Assembly: GCA_030068075.1 (NCBI GenBank)
Contig: CM057839.1
Span: 54,712,960 to 54,776,959, forward strand
Length of the DNA: 64,000 nt
Source: Paguma larvata
Taxonomy: Eukaryota; Chordata; Mammalia; Carnivora; Viverridae
Reading direction: 5' to 3'
Each line of letters begins with the position of its first letter. The first letter of the stretch is position 1. A program made the position numbers and the translations under genes. The notes under the pieces were generated by a model, which was not told the origin of the DNA, ran no database searches, and saw only the letters and a list, made by a program, of their open reading frames with translations. This document shows, in pieces, positions 33,350 through 43,970 of this stretch.

Positions 33350-33670
33350 CAGTAGTTCTCCGTGTGTGGTTCCTGGACTGGCAGCGCCAGCAAGACCTGG
33401 GAATACATTAGAAATGCAAATTCTTGGAGGTTCCTGCGGGGGCTCAGTCGGTTAAGCATCTGACTTTTGATTTCAGCTCGGGTCACATCTCATAGTTCAT
33501 GGGTTCTGCTCAGCACTGAGTGTCTCTGAAAATAAAGTTTAAAAAAATGCAAATTCTTTTGGCCCCATACATAGAACTACTAAATCTGAAACTAGGATTG
33601 GCTCCCAATTGTCAGTGAGTTCTCCAGCCCTCTGGGACATTCTGGGCACTGGAAAGTTTGAGAACCATGG
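33350..33670 (+). mobile_element. MER5A-like hAT fossil split by a SINE
   Basis: Left part 33350-33425 (CAGTAGTTCTCCGTGTGTGGTTCCTGGAC...) and right part 33545-33670 (GGCCCCATACATAGAACTAC...AAGTTTGAGAACCATGG), with imperfect inverted ends CAGTAGTTCTC and GAGAACCATGG. A SINE sits at the same place as in the 30.0-kb copy. Confidence 0.85.
33426..33544 (+). mobile_element. Internally shortened carnivore SINE in MER5A, sense
   Basis: Only 119 bp: head GGGGCTCAGTCGGTTAAGCATCTGAC, a mid part CTCATAGTTCATGGGTTCTGC, then GAAAATAAAGTTTAAAAA. The (TC)n region is missing. An exact 14-bp TSD AAATGCAAATTCTT lies at 33412-33425 and 33545-33558. Confidence 0.9.
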
Positions 33671-34901
33671 CGTCTCGTCTTTCAGCAAGCCCGGTGTTTA
33701 ATTTCCTTAAATTCTGCATGAACTTGGCTGCAGCTAATAACATCTGGTTTTTAAGAGTATTCAGAAGAAATTGATGGAAAATATTGATGTGGAAGTAGAG
33801 AATGGGGCTGGCTGGGAAAACACAGGCTCGTCTCCAGGTTCTGGCTGAGAAGAGAGGAGCCACCGGCGCCAGGGAGAAACCTGGGTCTCAAATCATCCTC
33901 TCTCCCACTCTTCGCCTTTGACCTGCTCATGGTTTAAGAAAATGATTTCTTAAAACCCTTCTTAGATGGCTGTCTCTCAGGCAAGGCCATGATCATTAAT
34001 AATGCAGTTCAGCGGGAAGAGCCCAGAGGTGCTTATTTTATTTTTACTCTGCTTCTTTATTATACACAAAGACCTATATTTGTAAGATGGAGTCAAGCTT
34101 AATAGAATACATATATTTCCCAAATCTCTTTCTGGAAGTTTCTGAGTCCAGGTGGTGCTTCTCAAAGCTGCTATGTATGGCCTCCTCTGCACAATCCAAG
34201 AGTCTTTTACAGATGAAACCACTCACCACCTGTGGGAAGGTTGACTCTTATTGGTAGCCTTATATTCTCCCTCTTTTCCCAGTTAGATTTACTTGGCTGC
34301 CCAGGCTTTGCCTTCCTTTTTTTTTTCTTTAATTCTTTTCCAAGGCACTTCTGCTTTATAGGTTTGTCACAGGACTAGGGCTGCTTCCTTTGCAAAGGCC
34401 CCTCCATCTGCACACTGCCAGGCTTGCCTGCTTGAGGCTCCACGGACGCCTATGTCCAAGACTGAGAACACAGTCCCCTCTGGGCTCCTCACCATCCATT
34501 CCAAACCATTCTAGACTCAGCAGGGGATGGAGCTATAAGGAGGTAGTGTGTGGCTGATAGGAAATATCATTAGGAAATAAGTTCTTATGGAAACAAAAGC
34601 CTCCAAGTCTCTACATTATAAACACAAATCAACAGGAGAATAATCTTTGAGCCACATCTTGGTTGAAGACGGCATGGGGAAATGAGGACTCTGAGCACAG
34701 CTGCCTTCGCCATTCAAATTCTGTGTGTGTGGTGAGGGGCTGCGCCAGAGGAAGAAGAGCATCTTGCCTGACAAAAGCCACCCCCAAAAGTCTGCTTCCC
34801 TGAGTACACCAGAAGAACTCCTGGCTTCCTTCCCCACATGTGTTTTCCCCACCTTTATTTCTAGTATACCTAGGGGTTACTTGGATTTTGTTTGCTTTTT
34901 G
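33671..34901. other. Unique non-coding segment
   Basis: No recognisable repeat or exon. A T-run lies near 34317-34326. Frames of up to 95 codons at 34629-34916 (minus) have no domain. Confidence 0.45.
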
Positions 34902-34922
34902 AATTAGAAAATACAAAGTAAA

Positions 34923-35141
34923 ACTGGGGTACTTCTGTGACTCAGTTGAGCATCCAGCGTAAGATCACATCATGATCTCATGTTTTGTGGTTTGAGCCCT
35001 GCATCGGGCTCTGGACTGACAGCTTGGAGCCTGGAGCCTGCTTTGGATTCTGTGTCTCCCTCTCTCTCGGCCTCTCCCACACTGACACTATGTCTCTCTT
35101 TCTCTCTCTTTCTATCTCTCTCAAATAAACACACATTAAAA
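34923..35141 (+). mobile_element. Degenerate carnivore SINE with very long TSD, sense
   Basis: The head is poor (GGGGTACTTCTGTGACTCAGTTGAGCATCC) with a disturbed region after it. The second half GAGCCTGGAGCCTGCTTTGGATTCTGTGTCTCCC is good. A perfect 21-bp direct repeat (ATTAGAAAATACAAAGTAAA with one extra leading A) occupies 34902-34922 and 35142-35162. Confidence 0.95.
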
Positions 35142-35546
35142 AATTAGAAAATACAAAGTAAACTATCAATTCTGAATACTCCAGAGCCTTTTGGCTGGCA
35201 TTTCAAACTCTGCAGTCTCATGCTGAGGCTGGTTCTCTTGATCCGTGGGCTAAGACGTATTGACTGCCTACCATGTTTTAAAGAACAGAAACTAGGCTCT
35301 CCTTTTCTTTGCTCCAAGACCAGGTCACTGGGCCTAGAAGGCATTCTCAGAGAATCACTCCCTGGTGCAAACCTTTCCAATATTCCCATCTCTTAAATAT
35401 AAATTTGACTTTTGGTTTGGCTGTACAAACTGGTTCTGTGCCCTGAAGAAACCATTTCAGCTTCTGAGCAACTTGGTTTCATCTATTTTTTTTTAACCTG
35501 TAACTAGGAAAACATAATCATTGCGTTTGCCTCCCTGGGTTCTTTA

Positions 35547-35785
35547 GAGCAGGCTGGCAAACTTTTTTTTTTTTTTTTTTTTTTTTGGAGAGAGACAGAA
35601 AGTAAACATTCTAAGCTTTGTGCACCGTAATGGTGTCTGCAGCCTCTACTCAGCGGTGCCATTGTAGGGCAAGCAGCCAGGGACAGAACATGAAAGGATG
35701 GGTTTTGGTGTGTTCCAACAAGAAAAAGAGTCAGTGAGTAGGATTTGGCCCATGGGCAATAGTTAGCCAACTCCTGACTTAGCAA
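35547..35785 (+). mobile_element. Fossil hAT-type DNA transposon with expanded T-tract
   Basis: GCAGGCTGGCAAACTTTTTT, AGTAAACATTCTAAGCTTTGTGCACCG, GCCATTGTAGGGCAAGCAGCC and GGATTTGGCCCATGGGCAATAGTTAGCCAACTCCTGAC match a very common mammalian non-autonomous element. Its termini are complementary (GGCAAACT / AGTTAGCC). A T24 tract lies at 35563-35586. The family name is uncertain. Confidence 0.65.
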
Positions 35786-35869
35786 ACGAAGCAAGAAATT
35801 AAAAGCAAAGTAGACTGTAATTAAAGTGAGGGATGGTGACAAGAGGAAAAGGGCAGGCTCAGGTGAACT

Positions 35870-35883
35870 CCAGCAGATGTCAC
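35870..35883 (+). promoter_or_regulatory. CTCF-like motif (one core mismatch)
   Basis: CCAGCAGATGTCAC matches CCASYAGRKGGCRS except for T at a core G. The sequence is unique. This is a weak prediction. Confidence 0.3.
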
Positions 35884-36320
35884 TGGTACAGCATAGAACC
35901 GTCAGCTGAAGAGCCAGAAGCTGTGCGCCCTGGCCCCCTGACAGCCCCAGAAAGGTATGCTCAGGTGCGGGTGAGCAGGCCATGCTGGCCAGCAGAAGAG
36001 CCCTCTCCCAGGGAGAATGCTCTCCTTTTCTTTGGAATACACAGGGCAGTGCACTTGAAGCTCAGGGCAGAAGCAGTCCACTGAGCAACAAATGAGCTGA
36101 GCTTTGGCACCACCTGTTTACAGCCATGATTGGGAAAGTCAGCTCCCCCACATATGGAGACTTTAGGGGAGCTTGGCTCCGTCTCCGTGCTGGGGAAAGA
36201 GGAGCCTCAGGTACCAGCCTGCACAGGGCAGACCACCTGGGGAGAGCCCCCAGGGTTTTCCTGGCAGTCCTGCTGGTTTCCATAGTAGAGGACAGTGACA
36301 ATTCCACTACCTCTAAGGAA
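35884..36320. other. Unique non-coding segment
   Basis: No repeat family or exon was recognised. A 125-codon plus frame (36126-36503) runs into the MIR fossil that follows, so it is not a credible gene. Confidence 0.4.
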
Positions 36321-36324
36321 GGCA

Positions 36325-36530
36325 GCACGGAGTTGTGGAGAAACCAGGAGCATGGAGCCAGGCAGCACAGGGTTCAAGTCCCATGGCACCACATGGAAGT
36401 TCAACACTTACTTAACCAGAATCCAAGTAACTTCTGTGCAACTCTTAATCTGTCGAATGTAAAGAATAATACTGACGGGTGTTGTGATGATTGGTTTAGA
36501 TGATATGCATGTAGTATGAGGTACATAATT
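36325..36530 (+). repeat. MIR fossil SINE, sense
   Basis: GAGCATGGAGCCAGGCAGCACAGGGTTCAAGTCCC (tRNA-related head with B-box-like GTTCAAGTCCC), then CAGAATCCAAGTAACTTCTGTGCAACTC and GTGTTGTGATGATTGG. MIR order is kept. Confidence 0.7.
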
Positions 36531-37120
36531 ATTTTTCAAGAAATCTTAGTCCCCTTCTCCTTGCTATGCATATGTCCATGGGATAACTTTGCTCCATGTG
36601 GAAGGGGTCATAGTCTTGGCTAAGAGGGGAAGGGCCATGAAGATCTGTTGCCCAGCTTTGCTTGAGGTGATGCTGGTGATAGTACTGGGGAGGACGATAG
36701 TCCATTCTGTTTGTTCCACTGAGTATGATATCAGACTTAATGGGCTTGCATTTTAGCATGAGCAGTCCAAGGGTTCCCATTAGATCTACAAATTAATGAC
36801 TCTGGATGAAGAAAGAATTGTAAAACAGGGCATCAGGGAGGTAGCGTTTTCTTATCTAGAAATGTAAGTTCTCTGATCGGGGCCAGAACTGTTATTCATG
36901 TCAGTAAATGACATTGGCCATGCTCCACCCTAAGATTCCGAGATAAAAAAACACGAGGACTAGTTCTCATGGAGCTCACAGTTTAGTGGGAACATATTTT
37001 AATGTGTCATGTGCTAATTTTATGTGTTTATGTGTCAACCTGACTGGGCCCTGGGGTGCCCAAATATTTGGCCAAACATCATTGTGGGTGTTGCTGTGGG
37101 CATGCTTTTGGATGAGGTTA
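36531..37120. other. Unique and unnamed ancient-repeat DNA
   Basis: 36531-36990 holds nothing clear. 37020-37118 (TATGTGTCAACCTGACTGGGCCCTGGGGTGCCC...GGGTGTTGCTGTGGGCATG) is a phrase I recognise from a common ancient mammalian repeat but cannot assign to a family. Confidence 0.4.
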
Positions 37121-37123
37121 CTT

Positions 37124-38440
37124 TTTTTTTTTTTTAAGTCATCTGGTCTTTATTATTCTTTTATTTTTTGTTTAAACCATTTTACTGAGATACAGTTGAC
37201 TTACAAAAAGCTGTACACATTTAACATATATAACCTGAGAAATTTGGGGATTAGTATATACCCATGAAACCATCACCGTAATCTTATACCGTAAGTATAT
37301 GGATTGCCTCCAAAAGTTTACTCCCACCCAATTTATTTGTGTTAAGGGTATTTAACACCAGATTTACCCTCTTACCGAATTGTTGAGTGTACAATACAGT
37401 ATTCTTAACTATAGGCACTACGCTGTACAGTAGGTCTCTAGGATTATTCATCTTGAAAATCTGGTACATACTGAAACTTTGTACCCTTTGCCTCCCCACT
37501 TATCCCTCCTCCTCAGCCCTTGGAAAATCCCATTCAACTCTCTGCTTCTCTAAATTTGACTATTTTAGATTCCTCACGTAAGAGGTATCGTGTAGTATTT
37601 GTCCTTTTGTGTCGGACTTATTTCACTTAGCATAATGTCCTTCCAGGCTTATCCATGTTGTTGCGAATGTCAGATTTCCTTCTTTTTTAGGGCTGAATAC
37701 TATTTACTGTATGTGTATACCACATGTTCTTTATCCATTCATTCCTCAATGAACATTTAGATTATTTCCACGTCTTGGCTGTTGTGAATAGTGCTACACT
37801 TGGGGCACAGATAGCTATTCAAGATCTTGATTTCAGTTCCTTTGGATATATAGCCAGTAATAGGATGGTTGGGTCATATGGTAGCTCTTTATTAAATTTT
37901 TCGAGGCATCTCCATATTGTTTTCCACAGTGGCTACATCAGCTTGCATACTGCTAATAATGTACAAAGCTCTCCTATTCTGTACATAACCAATAGTACTT
38001 GTTGTCTTTCTATATACTAGCCATCCCAACTGGTGTGAGGTGTAATATAATTGTGATTTTGACTCAGTAGCATTTGCTTAATGTTTAGTGGTGTTGAACA
38101 CCTTCCCACATATCTGTTGGTCATTTGTATGTCTTCTTTGGAGAAGTACCTATTCAGGTTTTTTGCTCATTATTATTTTTAAGAAAATTTTAATGTTTAT
38201 TTTCAAGAGAGACACACACACAAAAAGTGCGAGCGAGGGAGGGGCAGAGAGGGAGGGAGACACAAAATATGAAGCAGGCTCCACAAAATCCGAGTTGTCA
38301 GCACAGAGCCTGATGCAGGGCTCGAACTCAGACCATGAGATCATGTCCTGAGCCGAAGTCGGACATTTAACTGACTGAGTCACCCAAGCGCCCCTCTTTG
38401 CCCATTTTTAAATCGGGTGATTTTTATGTTTTGCTACTAG
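37124..38440 (-). mobile_element. L1 3' portion, antisense, interrupted by a SINE
   Basis: A T-tract, then the antisense L1 3' UTR (ACTGAGATACAGTTGACTTAC...) and ORF2 3' landmarks (ACTTAGCATAATGTCCTTCC, TTCTTTATCCATTCATTCC, TTTTCCACAGTGGCTACATC, CAACTGGTGTGAGGTG, CACATATCTGTTGGTCATTTG). It continues on the right of the SINE at 38395-38440 and is strongly diverged. Confidence 0.85.
38172..38394 (-). mobile_element. Carnivore SINE inside L1, antisense
   Basis: AATGTTTATTTTCAAGAGAGAC, GAGGGGCAGAGAGGGAGGGAGAC, GTTGTCAGCACAGAGCCTGATGCAGGGCTCGAACTC and GAGTCACCCAAGCGCCCC. A TSD TTTGCTCATT / TTTGCCCATT lies at 38162-38171 and 38397-38406. Confidence 0.95.
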
Positions 38441-38549
38441 CTTGTAGAATTTCCCTACAGGGGGTGGGAACGGACACTGGGGCAACCAGGGATTCCTTTA
38501 GAGCCATGTCCAACCTCTGTGAAAGGGTTGCAATAACAAGAACAGCAGC

Positions 38550-38735
38550 TAACACTTCCTGACCTCTTATCATTTTCTAGATGCTGCAAGTCCCCCAGCA
38601 AATGAGGGAAGTACCCTTATTGCTCCATCAGAGAGGTCCATGAACTTCCCTCAGATGACCAAGGTAGCCAGTAGCAGAACTGGGACTCAAAGCCAAATCT
38701 GCCTGACTCCAAAGTATATTATTCTACATATCCAG
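38550..38735 (-). repeat. MIR fossil SINE, antisense
   Basis: CAGAGAGGTCCATGAACTTCCCTCAGATGACC, then AGCCAGTAGCAGAACTGGGACTCAAAGCC and AATCTGCCTGACTCCAAAGTATATTATTC. It matches antisense MIR from core to 5' end. Confidence 0.75.
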
Positions 38736-39920
38736 GGCTCCCTCTTTTACAAACAGCCAAGGTGTTGGGCTCCCATCAAATTGCCAACTGTATCTACCCT
38801 TCTGCTGGCCCGTAGGCCTAGTCACCCTATACCTCCCTAGATCCCAACTCTGCCTCCTCTCCATGAATCAATTTACTCAGTAAGCATTGAGCATGTAATG
38901 GAGTATTCAGCCATATGCTGGGCACTGTGTGGAGCAATGAACCAAGTGTACACAGCTCCTATCCTCTTGGAGCCCACAGTCCAGGGAAGAAGATGATAAA
39001 TGCATGGCAGTTACCATCCACGGGATGAAGGATAGAGTGCTGGGAAATACAGAGTGCAGGGGAGCATAGAGCAGATGACACTGCGATTGTTTTGAGGATG
39101 GGCCCGTGCATCTGAAACCTAAAATGAGGTGTTAAAGAGGCAAAGACTCAACCTGCCTGAGGCCAGAGAGGGCATGAATATATTAGAGTGATGGTTTGTA
39201 ATTCTATCACATACAACATGCCTTTTTAGGGGGAAAGATTTGGAAGACCTCCTTTTTGGTAGTATAATTCACCTGCACACATAATTCTTAGAAATCAGTA
39301 TAAAGTCATAATTGTAATACAGAAGGAACAAAGGGAAAGTAATTTAAATACAATGCTGTGCATTTCCATATATAAATGCTCAAAGACACAACTACACTAG
39401 AAGATACAGAGCAGTAGGCAGAAAATTACACCTCTCAGGGGGAATGACAGTGCCTGGTGATGATGGCTGTGTGTTACATTGGCAACTCAAATACCATGAG
39501 CGACACTGCCAACAGTGCTGTGAATTTCTAAAGTGAGGAACAACATTTGGTAATACTCCAGTGAAACCAAGTGCAATCTTTCCTTGATTTACACAGTAGC
39601 TGTGTCCCTGGAAACCCCAGTTTGTGCCAAAAAAAAAAAAAAAATCTGAAACCTCATGTTCACATGTAAAATGGGACTGAGTTGCGACTCAGATTGATAT
39701 AAACAATTTTTCCCCTGTTGGGACACTTGATGATGTGGGTCACGGGACAATTTTGTTGCATCAAACTGCTCTTGGTAATGGAGGGACTCACCACATGCCT
39801 CGTGCCCAACTTGCTACAAGTCAGTTGCCTCTCCTGCATCTGGGTGACATGAAAGAGCCCTGCCCCCAACAAAACATCAAGTTACAGAAACTCTAGAGCC
39901 TTAAACACTTACAGAAATAT
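38736..39920. other. Unique and ancient-repeat DNA
   Basis: 38870-39080 resembles the unnamed ancient repeat (GCTGGGCACTGTGTGGAGCAATG...CTCTTGGAGCCCACAGTCCAGG). An A-run lies at 39630-39645. No exon was recognised. Confidence 0.4.
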
Positions 39921-39924
39921 GTGA

Positions 39925-40210
39925 GCCACACATGCAACCTTAAATTCTGTAACAGCTACGTTTCAAAAAAAAATAAATGAAACAATCAAAATTGACGTTA
40001 CAGGTATATTTTATTTAACCCAATATGGCCAAGACACTCTTATTTCAACCATGTAATCAACCTAAAGAGTGACTTTTTTTCATCCGCCATCTTTGAAATC
40101 CAGTAGGTATTTTAGGCGTAGAGCACACCTCCATTCACACTGGCCACAATTCTGATGCTTAGCAGCCACACGGGGCTCGAAGCCGTCACAGTGGAGAGGA
40201 CAGCGCCAGG
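39925..40210 (+). mobile_element. Fossil hAT-type DNA transposon
   Basis: TATATTTTATTTAACCCAATATGGCC, TTTCAACCATGTAATCAACC, CATCTTTGAAATCCAGTAGGTATTTTAGGCG, TTCACACTGGCCACAATTCTGATGCTTAGCAGCCACACGGGGCTCG follow a well-known mammalian non-autonomous element in order. The exact family name is not certain. No coding capacity. Confidence 0.65.
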
Positions 40211-40970
40211 AAGTGTTAAGTTCCCTTCTTTGGCCCAAGGATTTCTTTCTTGAATTCTCAGTTGCAAGAACTCTTAGAGTTGGGGGAATACGGAGTCGGG
40301 TTCTTCCCAGACAGGTGCATGTGAACTACACACAGGGCCAGGACCCCAGTAGACGCACTGCTCAGAGTGAGCCACAAAGCCTGTGAGTGTCCCTGCTGAG
40401 TCACAACATCGGACTCCCAGCTCTTGGTCACAAGGCTGTTGTGGAGTCACAGTTAACTGCTGATAACCACATGGCTCAGTGCTGCCTGCAAATTGAAGGC
40501 CCCCTTGAAAATGCTGGAAACAGATGTTCTCAAGACTCTAACCTCTCATCATTAATTTTAGAACTTAAATGCCTGTTAATTTCCCCCCTTTTATTGCTGA
40601 GCTCCACACTGCAGCATGCTCAATGTCAATGGGGCTATCCTTTGGAGATGTTCAATATATCACAGCTGAAGGTTGCTGGAAATCCGGACACTTAGAGGAG
40701 GAGAGGGGAGGGTGGGAGCACCATAGGAGCACAGAGCAAGGTTGAAAAGAAACTTCTGTGACTGGAAATGAGGCCAGAGCAGAAGATGGTTTGCTCATCT
40801 GTTTGCCCTTGGCTGGTGCACACATTGATCAGGGCTTCAGGGAAGAAGCACCCCTGAGTATTGGGAAAGTCAAAAGCTGTGATTTGGGGGAGTCCCATTC
40901 ATTCCCTGTGCCCCATGCCTGCCTTTCCCATTTGATGACTTAAAGTAGCTTACGAGGAGCTATCACCCAG
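40211..40970. other. Unique non-coding segment
   Basis: No repeat recognised. A 102-codon plus frame at 40387-40695 has no domain. Confidence 0.45.
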
Positions 40971-40973
40971 CAG

Positions 40974-41205
40974 TGGACTGTAGGCAGATGCTGGAGTCAG
41001 GTCAGCCCAAGTTCAAGTTCTATTTCCCTTGCTTTCTAGCTCAAAGACCTTGGGCACCTACCTCTCCTCCATTTGTTTGAGTAGAAAATGGGGCTAAGCA
41101 AGCCCCCATTCCAGCTTTATTCGAATTTCATGATATTATGGGCACAGCTCCTAGCACAGTGCCTGGCATGCAATTAGGACTTGACAAACAAACATCCCTT
41201 TATCA
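40974..41205 (+). repeat. MIR fossil SINE, sense
   Basis: GATGCTGGAGTCAGGTCAGCCCAAGTTCAAGTTC, CTCAAAGACCTTGGGCACCTACCTCTCC, GTAGAAAATGGGGC, CTAGCACAGTGCCTGGCATGC. Almost the whole MIR is present. Confidence 0.85.
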
Positions 41206-42960
41206 CTTCTCTCCTATCCTTGGGGCCTTGGGTGATGGAGGTGGTGGCTTTTATAGTGGCTGGTAATGACGAATTCAGAGAGCTAAAGTTTCAGCCATCT
41301 CAGGCACTGTTCCCTGGGAAATGGAGGATGTTTGAGCCCAGACCTCTGGGGGAGTAATCAAAGTGGCTTCTTACTTAGATGAGAAGCCCTAGAAAAGTGC
41401 TATGGCTGAGACCAGACAGGATGCCTGGCGTGTAAAATATTAAGTCCCTGGGCATCACAGCTGGTCTCTTGACTACTTTCATGCAGGCCCAACACTTCTT
41501 CAGAGGGTAAGGGGAGGAAAATCAGGACGACGAGTGTCCCCAGCACTGCCACCAATGAGAGCCTCCGTGCGTGAGCTCTCCGGGCCCACTCCATTGTGCC
41601 TGCCTGCACTACCCCATTCAGGAACAGACGAGGCCACACCTTGGGATGGGCCCTGGGAAAAGACATCACCTTGACCACCCAGTCCCTCCCGGAGCCCCCA
41701 CCATGAGCTCACCCTTCCACCACGTCCTTTCTCACCTACGGCCTCCTGGGCTTTCTCTACACCGCTGCAATGCCCCAGTTTGAGCTTGAGATTTCAGCCA
41801 ATTCTTGTGAAGGAAAATGATGATGCGTTGTCAGTACTTTGGAGGAAATACAGTTTCCTTCACAAAAAGGAAGACCTCTAGGGTTTTAACTTCCCTTCTT
41901 TGAGAAAGGAGAGCAAAAGCCTTTAGCAGCCTACAGGGTCTCAGACAAAGCTCCAGAGAATGCCCCAGCTTCCACATTGTTGTTTGACCCTTGTAATTTG
42001 GCCCAATAGGTAAAATGTGGCAGGGAGACAATGGAGGAAAAAGCAGACTTGGAATCTGCATTGCTAATGACTCTGAGCTATCTCCCAAGCCCAGCCAGCA
42101 GGTGCTAGTGAGGACTTCCAGCATTACAGCCTCCAGGTGTGGGACCAGGGGTCACCTGTCCTGCCTTCAGTGCTGACGAGGCCCCTCTCCCCCGGTGCCA
42201 AGTCAGAGCAATTGTGGCCTTGCTTTCGGGGTTTCCTCTCCTGTTTTACAGTGTCCTTGGGACTAGACAGGGACAGGGAGACCAGTGCCTCCCAGTATTG
42301 GTCGGGAATGACCCCCTCCTTCACTCTTCTGTCGGTGTTAAGTCTCCTCATGTTCGTTGCTGACTGGGTGGAGGCGGGGAGAGAGGTGCGGCGGAGGAGT
42401 GGGGGCACAGCGTCCTCTCTCTGTGAGTGCTGGGATCCATTTTAGGATTGACATTCAAGATACTGACATTCAAAAGTATCGTGTTCCTCGTCCATGTCCT
42501 GATTGGCAGTTACACAAATCTATAAATGTGCTAACTTTCCCCAGGACTGCAGCACACGGGTGCGGAGTAAAACTGGTGAAAGCTGAGTAACCCCCACACT
42601 TGAACTGATAGTATCGTTCTGGTATCCGCTTCTCAGTTTGGAACTGGGCTCGGCAGTGTGAGACATTATCATTGAGGAAAAGCTGGGTGAGGGTCTACAG
42701 GAACTCTTGTTTGCACCTACTTTTGAATCTTAAATGATGTCCGAATAACAGGTCTCCCCCACAAGGGCCCTCACTCAGGTCCTCATGGAAATAAAGCTCC
42801 GGGACCTGTCCTAACCGCTCCCTCGGTGGAGCTGCCTGTCGGGTCTCACTCTGGAGCATCAGCTAAGTGAGACCGTCATCCCTGGGCACCAGACAATGTC
42901 CATGTTCATTATGCTTTTGGTTCTTAGGTTTTTTTTTCCCCCGTGTCTTCGGCTATTTGG
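41206..42960. other. Unique non-coding segment
   Basis: No transposon recognised. It is moderately GC-rich between 41400 and 42450, with overlapping frames of 70-102 codons on both strands but no recognisable product. A near-CTCF sequence CCAGCAGGTGCTAG (42094-42107) has two core mismatches. Confidence 0.45.
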
Positions 42961-43340
42961 AGAAATGTCCTTTTTTTCTAAGTGTTTATTTAAATTTCTG
43001 TTAACATACACTGTAATATTAGGTTCTGGTGTACAATATAGTGATTCAACAGTTACATACAACACCCAGTGCTCATCACAGCAAGTGCACTGCTTAATTT
43101 CCATCCCCTACTTCCCCTAGCCCCTCACCCGTCTCCCCTCTGGTCATTGTCAGTGTCTTCTATATAGTGAAAAGTCTGTTTCTTGTTTTGACTGTCTCTT
43201 TTTCTTTTTTCTCATTTGTTTTCTTTCTTAAATTCCCCATATGAGTGAAATCACATATTTGTCTTTCTCTGATTGACTTATTTAGCATAATACTCTAGTT
43301 CCATCCATGTCATTGCAAATGGCAAAATTTCATTTTCTTT

Positions 43341-43533
43341 AAAAAATATTTTTTTAATGTTTATTCATTTTTTGAGAGACAGAGAGAGACACACACACAC
43401 ACAGAATTGGAGGCAGGTTCCAGGCTCAGATCTGTCAGCACAGAGGCTGACGTGGGGCTCAAACTCAAAAGCCGTGAGGTAATGACATGAGCCAAAGTCG
43501 GATGCTTAACTGATTGAGCCACCCAGGCGCCCC
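43341..43533 (-). mobile_element. Carnivore SINE inside L1, antisense
   Basis: AATGTTTATTCATTTTTTGAGAGAC, a short (CA)n, AATTGGAGGCAGGTTCCAGGC, GATTGAGCCACCCAGGCGCCCC. A TSD-like TCATTTTCTTT / TCATTCTTTTT lies at 43330-43340 and 43534-43544. Confidence 0.92.
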
Positions 43534-43576
43534 TCATTCTTTTTTTTTATGGCTTATACTTATTTTCTACTTATAC

Positions 43577-43828
43577 TTATATAAAAACGTATTTATATAT
43601 ACACCACATCTTCTTTATCCATTCATCAATCAGTGGACACTTGGGCTGTTTCTCTAACTTGGCTATTGCAGATAATGCTGCTGTAAATACTGGGGGGTTT
43701 GCATCCCTTCGAATCAGTATTTCTGTATCCTTTGGGCAAATACCCAGTAGTGCCATTGTTGGATGGTGAGGTAGCTCTATTTTTAACTTCTGGAGAAACC
43801 TCCATACTGTTCTCCAGAGTGGCTGCAC
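43577..43828 (-). pseudogene. L1 ORF2 C-terminal fragment, antisense
   Basis: An 83-codon frame on the minus strand with the L1 ORF2 C-terminal landmarks VWRFLQKLKIELPHHP and MALLGICPKDTEILI. It is homologous to the fragment at 23771-24067. The upstream RT and endonuclease are missing. Stops and the SINE at 43341-43533 separate it from its 3' UTR. Confidence 0.85.
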
Positions 43829-43970
43829 TGGTTGGCGTTCCCACCAATAGTGCAGTGCATGAGGGTAACACTTGCCAACATCCGTTGTTTGTTGTGTTGT
43901 TGGTTTTAGCCATTCTGACAGGTGTAAGGTGGTATCTCATTGTAGGTTTGATTGGTCTATTTAAAAAAGT

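Larger units (their letters stand above)
42968..43970 (-). mobile_element. L1 3' portion (carnivore type), antisense, interrupted by a SINE
   Basis: Antisense 3' UTR (TTAACATACACTGTAATATTAGG...GTGTACAATATAGTGATTC...CAACACCCAGTGCTCATCACAGC) and ORF2 3' end (TATTTAGCATAATACTCTAGTTCC, TGGACACTTGGGCTGTTTC, AGTGCCATTGTTGGATGG, CTCCATACTGTTCTCCAGAGTGGC). It is 5'-truncated at about 43970. Confidence 0.9.

Noticed and set aside
35504..35983. 159-codon minus-strand frame
   Set aside because: It crosses a fossil DNA transposon and its poly-T tract (poly-lysine), so it is not a credible gene.
42094..42107. CTCF-like CCAGCAGGTGCTAG
   Set aside because: Two mismatches in the core positions that matter most.
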